Shown: positions 46,901 through 58,900 of the stretch, piece by piece
Layout: each line of letters opens with the position of its first letter
Numbering within the stretch: position 1 is the stretch's first letter
Source of the DNA: Mesorhabditis belari
Lineage: Eukaryota; Nematoda; Chromadorea; Rhabditida; Rhabditidae
Direction: 5' to 3'
DNA length: 64,000 nt
Assembly (NCBI GenBank): GCA_958450365.1
Contig: CAUEEP010000134.1
Location: 1 to 64,000, forward strand
The notes under the pieces: model-generated
What the model saw: only the letters and a program-made list of their open reading frames with translations
Database searches by the model: none
What the model was told of the DNA's origin: nothing
Program-made: the position numbers and the translations under genes

Positions 46901-49900
46901 AAGTAGATTGAACAGATTTGATGGTTGAAGACGCTGCAAGGCTCGCATAGTTCATCTACAAGGTAAGTGCAAAAGTAGATTGAACAGATTTGATGGTTGA
47001 AGACGCTGCAAGGCTCGCATAGTTCATCTACAAGGTAAGTGCAAAAGTAGATTGAACAGATTTGATGGTTGGAGACGCTGCAAGGCTCGCGTAGTTCATC
47101 TACAAGGTAAGTGCAAAAGTAGATTGAACAGATTTGATGGTTGGAGACGCTGCAAGGCTCGCTTGGCTCATCTACAAGGCTCATCTACAAGGTAAGTGCG
47201 AAAGTAGAGCAAAAGTCAGGCATTATCTTTTCGTTTTGTTTTCTTTAGACTTTCGCACTTAGACACTTTTGGTTTTTGATGGGTTTACAAATTTTTGGAG
47301 ACGTTGCAAGGCTTGGAGAAAAACAAGATCGCCACTCATCAGACACCTCAGCACAGTCTAGATCGATTGAGTTTTAATTGCAGATAAATTTAAAAACAAA
47401 ATAAAAAGCACAAAAAACAATAAAAATAAGTTGTTAATCTATAATTCTTCTTCTTGTTCACTTTCATCTTCACTTTCAAGTACAGCAGTTCCTCAAATCG
47501 GCTTCCTATCTTATCAATTTCCAGCGCATCTTCTGGATCTCCCTTCTGGAGCCCAGTGACTGGATCTCCTCCACCGTAGGCCGTCTTCAGCGCTTTGATT
47601 GACAAAATTAGATCTTTTTTCCATTTGTGGTCAATTGTGTCTTTTAGAAAACGCATTACTCGAGAGGAACACACTCTAATAGATATCTTAGGGTGTTTTG
47701 ATGGCCTTTTGCATTATCTAAACATAAAATCTCCATCTGGAACATCTAGAGATCTTAAAAATCAAAAGTGTCTAAGTGCGAAAGTCTAAAGAAAACAAAA
47801 CGAAAAGATAATGCCTGACTTTTGCTCTACTTTCGCACTTACCTTGCAGACGCGAGCCTTGCAGCCTTGCCTTGCAGACGCGAGCATTGCAGCCTTGCCT
47901 TGCAGACGCGAGCCTTGCAGCCTTGCCTTGCAGACGCGGGCCTTGTAGCCTTGTCTTGCAGACGCGAGCCTTGCAGCCTTGCCTTGCAGACGCGAGCATT
48001 GCAGCCTTGCCTTGCAGACGCGAGCCTTGCAGCCTTGCCTTGCAGACGCGGGCCTTGTAGCCTTGTCTTGCAGACGCGAGCCTTGCAGCCTTGCCTTGCA
48101 GACGCGAGCATTGCAGCGTCTTCAACTTTCAAATCAAATTTGTAAACCCATCAAATCACTCTAGCCGGGTTATTTTTATTCTTTTTATAATAAAATCAGC
48201 GATATTAAAATAAAAAAAACAAGTGGTTGCCGGAAAATTTTTTTTATGGTTACCCGGCCGCGATTAATACTCCCCCTTTAAGGACACACTAGAGTACAAT
48301 AGATAGATATTATGATAGCTATTCTAACTGTTCTGGGTCACCCCTAGTTTCTTCAGCTTCAGCAGAAACTTATAGTTGGATCAAAATCAAAAAGAAAGCT
48401 TGTACACGAGTCAATCCGTACCGTTGGAAATTCTCCATTGTTTGTTGTCTTGGCGGACTCCATTCTTTCCTCATTTTTCTCATATACGTCGGGGTTTCCT
48501 CACGATACGGTGGCGGAACTTTCGGCGGTGTACAACCGCGAATCGTTTTTTGGCAAGCAATCCACGAAAAGTCGACTTTTTTCCCATTCTCTTCCTCTTC
48601 TTCAACACAACCATCCTCTTCATTTGACTGAATCGCTTCCATTTCAATCTCTGGCTCTTCTTCCGGGATATCTTCTTCATCCAAGTCAAAAATCGCTGAT
48701 AATTCCCTAGTGCTATCATAAGAAGAGATTGTGATCGATGGGAAACCCGTTGATCCAGCGAAAATCTGTCTTGCTCTTCTTCGTCGACTCCCATGCCGCG
48801 ACGAGGCGGCTGAGCTTATCGTGTACTCACAAAAAAACAGAAAATTGTATAGTTTAAAAAGAAATTCGATGAATTGGATATTGGATTTAATCAATTTATC
48901 ACTCCACCTATCACTCATCCCACTCGTGGCACTGATTGCCGTTGCCACGCTATCTCTTTTTTGATCTCCTCCACCCAGCGTTCGGCGCAGCTCAAGTGGA
49001 GTTGTTTTAACCTAAAAGATTTGCTTATTATTGTATGCTAAACAGCTGAATAGCTTTAGCATTCAGCTGAATAGCTTTTAAAACTTCATTTTAAGCATGC
49101 TTTGATGATTGAAACTAATATTCCGATCTACAAGTGACCCACAATTTATTTATCTATATGTCATAGCTTAAATTCAGCCGCTAACGAATGAGGGTATTTC
49201 CGGGCATCCAATCAAAAAGTCACCCACACAAAAAATGTTCATAATACATATATTTTATAATAAATTTTTGAAATTAGCTCATTTGGTTCAGTAGAAAATT
49301 TTTTTTGAGCCCCCAAAGTTTAGGTTTTTGAACCTAAACTTTGGGTGGCTATAAAAAATTTTCTACTCAGCCAAAAAACTTGCCTAATAGCTCATTTTGT
49401 AGCCAATTTGATGTAGTTTCTTAAAGTAAAGCTATATTGAACATTTGTTTTTCAAAGCTAGGAGAAAGAGGGCGAGGAACGACTTCAGTTGAACTCGGTC
49501 GCTGTTTTCACATTTGAGAGTTCCCCTGAATTTGTTCCTCGCCCTCTTTCTCCTACTTTTAACGAAAAATTGTTTTAGATGGCTTTACTTTAAGAAACTA
49601 CATCAAATTGGCTACAAAATGAGCTATTAGGCAAGTTTTTTGGCTGAGTAGAACTTCCGGTATTTGTGGGTTAAAAATCCACAAAGATTCATCTTTGTTA
49701 AGCATCCCCATCCGAGTCTTCTCTGTTATCGATTTTCGTTCGACTGATCGACTGATCACTGATCACGATCATTTTAAACGAGCACTACTTCACTGAACAT
49801 AGTCATCCCTCACAAATTGTCAGCTTAGATTGGTACTTGTCGGTTATACATCCACAAAGACTCATCTGGGTCAAGAAGGAAGCAGACAACTTGTGCGGGG

Positions 49901-52900
49901 TGATGATGTAGAGTGAAGTAGAGTGCTAGCTGATCGAAAGCTAGCTGATCGAAAGCTGATTGAAAGCTAGCTGATCGAAAGCTAGCTGATCAAAGGCTGA
50001 TCGAAAGCTAGCTGATCGAAAGCTAGCTGATCGAAAGCTAGCTGATCAAAGGCTGATCGAAAGCTAGCTGATCGAAAGCTAGCTGATCGAAAGCTAGCTG
50101 ATCGAAAGCTAGCTGATCGAAAGCTAGCTGATCGAAAGCTAGCTGATCAAAGGCTGATCGAAAGCTAGCTGATCAAAGGCTGATCGAAAGCTAGCTGATT
50201 GAAAGCTAGCTGATCGAAAGCTAGCTGATCAAAGGCTGATTGAAAGCTAGCTGATCAAAGGCTGATCGAAAGCTAGCTAACCAACAAGTACCGATTAAAT
50301 TGATTAGATAATTGACAACGTTTTAGGAGATATACTTAAGATTTATTTGCATAAAAAGCAGAATGATTGACTGAATTCTGGCTAATCTAGACGCTCTGAA
50401 TTTCGCTGAATAATTGTGGGTCACCCTGTACAAATTTTCCTACAATTTTTGATATACTTTAGTTATTAGAAATCCTAATGACATTTCCCAATAGACGCGA
50501 GAATTTTCGGTGTCAATGTCAATAGGTGTTCAACGAAAAAGGTGCTATATCTTTTCGAATTTCACTTGAATTCGTCTTTTCTTTTCGTCTTTCATTTCAA
50601 TTGATAGAAAAATGAAATTCCCATTAATTTATCTAAAAATCAAAAAGTTTAGAGTGGGGAAATAGGGCAATTTCTTTGCACTCCTATTGACGTTTACATT
50701 TAGAATTTCCCGTCTTTTTATTCACCGAATAACTCTATAAATCTAATTCCAAACCTGAAGCACAAAAACGGCATTGATAAAATTGCAAATCGAGTCGAAT
50801 TCGAGCGGGATTTGTGGCCGAGAAATCTCGAAAATTCTCATCAATGGAGTGCCCGGTTCGAGCATTTCTTTAGGCACAAAGTTGCTAAATAAGTTGCGAA
50901 ATAAATTGCTTCAGAAATTCAGAAATAGAAAACTCTAGCTATTCGTCTTTTAATTCATTTTAAAGGCCCCCCCCCCCTTTAAAATGAATTAAAAAGGGTA
51001 TTAATCGCGGCCGGGTGACGATAAAATGTTTTTTACGGCAACCACCTGTTTTTTTATTTTAATATCGCTGATTTTATTATAAAAAGAATAAAAATCACCC
51101 GGCTAGAGTGATTTGATGGGTTTACAAATCTTTGGAGACACTGCAAGGCTTGGAGAAAAACAAGATCGTCACTCATCAGACACCTCAGCTAAAAGGCACC
51201 TATTTGAGAAAACTAAAACCATAAGCGACCACAAATGAAAAAAGATCTAATTGTGTCAATCAAAGCGCTGAAGACGTCCTACGATGGAGGAGATCCAGTC
51301 ACTTTTGGTGAAGATGCGCTGGAAATTGATAAGATAGGAAGCCGATTTGTACTGCTGTACTTGAGCCGAACTGCTGTACTTGAGCGAAGATGAAAGTGAG
51401 CAAGAGGAAGAATTATAGATTAACAATTTATTTTTATTACTTTTTGTGCTTTTTATTTTGTTTTTAAATTTATCTGCAACTAAAACTCAATCGATCTAGA
51501 CTGTGCTGAGGTGTCTGATGAGTGGCGATCTTGTTTTCCTCCAAGCCTTGCAGCATCTCCAAAAATTTGTAAACCCATCAAAAACCAAAAGTGTCTAAGT
51601 GCGAAAGTCTAAAGAAAACAAAACGAAAAGATAATGCCTGACTTTTGCTCTACTTTCGCACTTACCTTGTAGATGAGCCTTGTAGATGAGCCTTGTAGAT
51701 GAGCCTTGTAGATGAGCCTTGTAGATGAGCCTTGTAGATGAGCCAAGCGAGCCTTGCAGCGTCTTCAACCATCAAATCTGTTCAATCTACTTTCGCACTT
51801 ACCTTGTAGATGAACTATGCGAGCCTTGCAGCGTCTTCAACCATCAAATCAAATCAAATTTGTCCCATCACCCATCAAATCACTCTAGCCGGGTGATTTT
51901 TATTCTTTTTATAATAAAATCAGCGATATTAAAATAAAAAAACAGGTGGTTGCCGTAAAAAAATTTTTATCGTCACCCGGCCGCGATTAATACCCCCTTT
52001 AAAGTCTAACTAGAAAAGTAAATGAGAGCTTTTTAAAGTCTAGTCTAGTCTAACTATTAGGTGTGTGAAAAAGTAATCCACGTTTTTTTATTTTGTTTTG
52101 TTTAATTTTTTGTGAACGATATATCTGTCGTAGCCGATTATGAATGAAATTTTTTGGTAAATCTTTCTAGTAGAGTAACCCTTTAATGTATGAGGACAAT
52201 ATTATATCATAGCGAATTGAATTCTGCCTCGATTGGCACCAAATTTGTGAGTTTAGGTTAAAAATTGCCGGCGCTACAACGTTTCATTCAAAACGGAATA
52301 AGCAACGCTCGTTTTGTACGCAAGCCTCTTGGTGATTTGGCAAAAACGGAAATCAGATTCGGAATCAGCGCGAAATTCTACGTTGAAAAGTCATCGAGAA
52401 GCCAGATCTTTACAGTTACAGTACTCCTAAAACCCTTCAGTCTGTATAGTGAACAAATAGTCTAATATTCAAAATCGGCGGGACCCCCGTAGCCGATTAT
52501 CAATGAGTGGAAGATCCTTTGGAAGCTGAATCTCTTTTGGAAGCAAGCTGGATATCTTTTGAAAGATATTTAGCTGAATATCTGTCGTAGCTGATTATGA
52601 ATGCGTGGGTCTAGGAGCGTCCAATCATCAAGTATTTGGTATCATTCAACGCAGAATCATTAATAATTATGTTAAATTTTTAAAATTAGAAAGATTTGAT
52701 AAAAAGAAAAAAAATTAGAGCAAAAAAACTGCTTGTTCAAGAGGAAACTTTGAGGCCCCATAATTTTTTTTCTTTTTATCCAATCTTTCTAATTTTAAAA
52801 ATTTAACATAATTATTAATGATTCTGCGTTGAATGATACCAAATACTTGATGATTGGACGCTCCTAGACGCTCCTAGACCCAAATACTTGATGATTGGAC

Positions 52901-55900
52901 GCTCCTAGACGCTCCTAGACCCAAATACTTGATGATTGGACGCTCCTAGACGCTCCTAGACCCAAATACTTGATGATTGGACGCTCCTAGACCCAAATAC
53001 TTGATGATTGGACGCTCCTAGACGCTCCTAGACCCAAATACTTGATGATTGGACGCTCCTAGACGCTCCTAGACCCAAATACTTGATGATTGGACGCTCC
53101 TAGACCCACTCATTCATAATCGGCTACGGGGGTCCCGCCGATTTTGAATGAAACGTTGTAGCGCCGGCAATTTTTAACCTAAACTCACAAATCTGGTACC
53201 AATCGACGCGGAATTCAATTCGCTACAAGATCATATAATATTGTCCTCTACTTGCTGCTCTACTAGAAAGATTTGCCAAGAAATTTCATTCATAATCGGC
53301 TACGACATATATATCGTTTAAAAGCTTATTTTTTCCTCTTTCGAATGATATATTTATTTTGTTAAAAGGACGACAATAAACTACTTTCATTTTAGTTTGA
53401 AAATGGTATACACAAGTATCGCTATTCGGTCAAATTTGCTTTATGAGTTCAAAAATGGGTTGAAAGCTGCGGAGGCTGCACGTCGAATTCGGAATGCGTT
53501 TGGCGAAGACGCCGTTATTGATGATACCGCTAGGTTTTGGTTCCGACGATTCAAAGGTGGTAATGAAAGCCTAGAAGATGAACCAGGTGGCGGTCGCCCT
53601 GAGATGATCTGTTCGTTCGTTAGCCCTGTTCTGATGACCAAATAAGACGCTGTCTTCTCGAAAACCCTCGTTCAACCTCTTCAGAAATAGGCCTTACATT
53701 AAATTGTGATGGGTCAACTGTAAGGAAACGCTTGAATGTCATGAATTTTATCAAAAAGTTGGACAAATGGATACCGCATAAACGTTAAAAACGTGGATTA
53801 CTTTTTCACACATCTAATAGAAAAAAGATTGAGTTTTTAGCTTTCTAAACAAACTTACTACAACTCTCTCCCCACTTGCATCACTTTGCAATCTTGATCG
53901 ACGACGACATGATACGGGAAAGCGTTTATAAAATCCCTTTGACTCAATCGCAGTTTAAAATCGCGTCCAATCGGGGACATTCGACCGGTGGTTCCGATGA
54001 GATCCGTCGTTGGAGAACCCTCTTTTTCAATTGTCTAAAGATTTCAATTGTCAATTGTCAATTGTCAATTGTCAATTGTCAATTGTCTAAAGATTTCAAT
54101 TGTCTAAAGATTTAAAAAACAACCTACAATACTTGTTACTAAATTTAAGATCTTTTTCAATATATCTACCGTAAATTCTCTAAGACTTTCTCTAGACTAT
54201 CGTACAGTCGTGTAGTCACAAAGTTTTGCGTATTTCATTCTATTCAAAGCGCCCTTCATTGCAAAAAAAAGTGTCTGTGATATCACAGATAAAAATCGCT
54301 GAATTTCAGCTTTTTTTGATACCCAAGCGCGCATTTTAGCATAAACCAATGCCAAGAAAAAGCTAGACTACGTTCAAAGCTAGACTATGCAGCTAGACTA
54401 TGCAGCTAGACTACGCAGCTAGACTACGCAGCTAGACTACGCAGCTAGACTACGGTCAAAGCCAGACTACGCAGCTAGACTACACAGCTAGACTACGCAG
54501 CTAGACTATGCAGCTAGACTACGCAGCTAGACTACGCAGCTAGACTACGCAGCTAGACTACGCAGCTAGACTACGGTCAAAGCCAGACTACGCAGCTAGA
54601 CTACACAGCTAGACTACGTTCAAAGCCAGACTACTCAGCTAGACTACGTTCAAAGCTAGACTACGCAGCTAGACTTCCAAACTAGACTACGCAACACTCC
54701 GTTATCGAGATAGGGTACTATTACAGTATTTGCGACAATACCTTCAATGATTCCGATTCCTTTACGACTTAACAACTTACAACTTTGACTCGAACCTTGC
54801 TAGTCCTTCTCCACCAAATCTCTCAACATTTTCATACCTTAATCAAAAAAATGACGTGTTCCTCGATTTTCTCTCCAGTTGACATATGAACAGATCGTTG
54901 GGTTCTTCCCGTAATCGACAACGAGATGTCAATGTTGAAAACACGTTTCGCCGCCTCACGAAGCACACCTGGATTCATAGATTTCAACAATTCTGACTCC
55001 AGAGTTCCAAATGATACTTTAAAACTCAAATTTTCCAGCCCACTTACTCTGGTTCTCTGGCTTTTTGTTCTTGAAATCTTTTCTCTGTGAACCAGTGGGC
55101 TTTCAAATTCAAACATAATCGGTTTACCATTTCAATGAGAGCATATCATCGGCACCTAGTTGAAACTAGAGCAGATCAAAACTTATGCGCCACCAGGACT
55201 CGAACCTGGGATCTTTCGCCTACCAGTCAACCATTACACCACAAGGCACTTGAATTCGCTTGCTCCAGAGGGACTTAAGTCCAATAATTCGAAAGAGCAG
55301 TCTGTCGCGGCTATGTTTTCAGTTCAAAAAACAGCAGATCAAAAACTTTTCCGCCGCCGGGACTCGAACCCGCGACCTTTCGCTTGCTGGGTAACTGTGC
55401 TAACCGCTACACCACAAGGCACCTGATGTCCCATACTCCAAAGGGACTTAACTCCATTTATAATTCGAAATGCCAGTTTGCCGCGGGTATGTTTTTCGGG
55501 AAACGGCTGAATTAAGCCGGTAATGACCGGGGTGGGTCCTGACGCCGAATGGCCAAGTGGTTAGCGCTCTTGCATCGAGTCCCATAGCTCAAGGGTTCGA
55601 CTCCGCCACCGGCCAGACATCTCACTTTTTTACCAAAAGCTCAAATATCATAGATATAATCTTTTTAAGCAAAAAGGAACCCAAAAAAGAGTTAAGTACC
55701 TTTCACAATCGGGTAGAGACCCGGTCGACCAGTGTAATAATGCAATGTGATACTCCCATCCGTGTTCTCTTCACACCTAGAAAGAAACCTTTATTGAAGA
55801 CCGAAAACCCCGCCTAACAGCTGGTTTTTCTAGCAGGGTGTTTCCCTCGCCATGGCGCAGTCAGGAGGGTGCTTTTCTAGAGCCCACGAGGTCCGGGTTC

Positions 55901-58900
55901 GACTCCCCGCCGTGTCTTGACTTTTGCTTTTTAAAAAAACGAAATATGAGATGGAAAACTAGATAAAATTCTAAGCCCTAACAAATTAAAAGCTATGTTT
56001 TTAAAAACTAAGTCAAAGCCTTGTTCTTTCAGATGATTAGATGTCAAAATATGTATGGAGATACGTGTCTTCACTTGGCTTGTTATGCCGGTCGTTTTGA
56101 TGCCGCCAAGCGACTTATTCATTCCGCCGGGAGTCAACTGTTGACAATGGTTTATTTCAAATACATTTACGAATACTTTGATCTACAGGGTGCGTCATAA
56201 TTATTGCAACAAGATACTCAAGGCATTGCACACCAAGAAGTTTCACTGGAAGAAGATTTTTAAACAGAAATAGGCTTTATTTAACAGTAGCAAGTAAGGA
56301 AACAAGAGATCATTCGATATGATCGCCTTTTGCCTTGATAACAGCCCTTAATCGGTTCGGATATGTCTCCACTGCGGCCCGAATGTCATCTTGAGGAGAC
56401 GCCTTCCATCCTTTGGTTTTGATCAAGGTTTTGACTTTGGTTTTGACTTCTTCAAGGTCAAAGAGCAGACATTAGCCTCTAAGATTGCCCAGATGGAAAA
56501 GTCCATCAAATTGAGATCCGGTGAGTTTGGAGGCCATTCATCCTTGGTGATCACTGAGGGAAAGTTGGCCACACACCAGTTCTGAACCGTCTTCTTCGTT
56601 TGAGCGGGAGCTCCATCTTGCATGAAGGTCCAATTTTGATTGTTATTGGCTTTACACGCCCATGACATCACATTCTTGACATCACAAACGGTCTTTGAAC
56701 TCTTGTTGCAATAATTATGACGCACCCTGTACTATGTAAATTAGCCAACGAGAAGTCGAGAACTAGCATAAAGACGAGAAGCATACAGACGAACAGACGA
56801 AATACTTTTCTTTAAATAGTTGATCGTTAACGCTTACCGAAAAGATGGTCCGCGGAGATTCGCCTTGTAGACAACATGATCGATAAAGTAGTGCAATGAG
56901 TCAAGATTGTCAAGGAAACCCTAAATAGAGATTCGATTTCAACTTCTCAAATCCTCCCGCTCCGATCACACCTTTAAATTCGGACTCATCGCTCTCATCA
57001 ACTCGTCCCAGCCAATCTCCATAGTGTACTCGATGAGGAAAGCACCGTAAAGCTCCCAAACTTGTTCACGAGACATTTCTAGAATCGATATCTTTCAAAG
57101 ACTCACTTGATAGAATGAATATAAACTAAAGAACAATGAAATATTAGATTTGAAAAGCAGATCATCACTTTTGCCCATCTGTAACTCCCTTCTCTTTACC
57201 GTATTTCTAAATATTAATATTACCATTGTGTAGCCATTGAAAAGAGCTTTCAATTCAAATATCGAAATAAATAGCAAACAAAAAATAGAAAAAACTAATG
57301 CCGTTAGCATCACTCGTTTTTGATAAATGAGAGCTGATACCCATCGGCAGTTTCTTTTGCACCACCCTAATAGAAATGGAAAATAAAATAGAAACAACAA
57401 TATAACAGATCTCTTGTACTTAAGCTGGAATACAGGGTGATCAGAAATAACGTTGCGGCCTAATTTAGTCTATTTTTTTAAAAATCCAAAAAGATTTTGT
57501 AGCAGAAAGAATTTTTTTGATTAACAACATGATATAAAGAGAGCATAAAATCTACTTTTCTTCAAAGTGGCCACCTTTGGCTCCTGATTCAGAGCCTCAA
57601 ATGCTTGATGAAATTTTCGGCGATGGGCCGCAGCTCGGCCGGAGTGATTCGATCCCATTCAACGTTCGCTTAAGAGCCTCCAAACTTTTGTGGGGTTTTG
57701 CACAAGCCCTTGCCTCCAAAATTGACCAAACACTGTAGTTCAACGAATTGAGATCGCACGAATACGGAGGTCATTCCTGGGCCGAGATGAAATCTGGGAA
57801 GTTTGTCCTACACCAGTCCTGTGTGGATTTGGCTCGATGAGAAAGAGCGGAGTCTTGTTGGAAGGTCCAAAATCCGTTACCGAAAGGCTGTTGAGCGCAT
57901 GAGAGCAAAACATCCTCAAGAATCTTTTTTTGGTACACATCCTTATTGATTTTTACCCCAGAATCGATAAACCTTTGGCTCCTGATGCAGAGCAAAAAAT
58001 GTATAACACTAATAGTTTAAACTCAAAGAAAACGGAGTTACAGACGCGCGAAAGTGACGCGAAAGTGACGAAGTGACGATCGTTTCTTCAAATATGATAT
58101 TTCATTGTCCAGTACTGTACCTCATATTGTAACTCGCGGGTAACTTGGGAAGGTTCCCTGCTTATAGCTTATAGCTTAAAACAGCTTTTAGCTTATAGCT
58201 TGTAGCTTAAATCATCCTATAGCCTATAGCTTATAGCTTAAATCAGCTTATAGCCATAATTTCAAAGGAATCGATTAAGAAACGGCTGAAAAAGCAAAGG
58301 AATTAAGTTGAGCTTTGAATTTTCCCATGTCTAGTTCGTACTATTATACCAACAATCATTTGAATTGCATCGGAAAGGTCTTTGTGAAAGTTTTTCTCAA
58401 CCAAAACTCTCCGTTCGCTTCGAATACGGTAATGATTCATGCAAAAAGTGTCAAAAGAAAGGAAACGGTGCTGAGTGACCTCTTTCTCTATGCCATGAAA
58501 AATTGTGAGTTACAGACGTTACAGACGTTACAAAGTTACAGACGTTACAGACGTTACAGACGTTACAGACGAGTTACAGACGTTACGGAGTTACAGACGC
58601 AGACGAGTTACAGACGTTACAGACGTTACAGAGTTGCAGACGAGTTACAGACGTTACAGACGTTACAGACGAGTTACAGACGAGTTACAGACGTTACAGA
58701 GTTACAGACGTTACAGACTAGTTACAGACGAGTTCCAGACGAGTTACAGACGAGTTACAGACGAGTTACAGACGTTACAGACGTTACAGACGAGTTACAG
58801 ACGAGTTACAAACGAGTTACAGACGAGTTACAGACGTTACAGAGTTACAGACGAGTTACAGACGAGTTACAGACGTTACAGACGTTACAGAGTTGCAGAC

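Noticed and set aside
46684..48145. Cys-rich repeat proteins in both strands
   Set aside because: These are the 72-bp and 30-bp minisatellites inside the TTAA transposon, open only because their periods are multiples of three.
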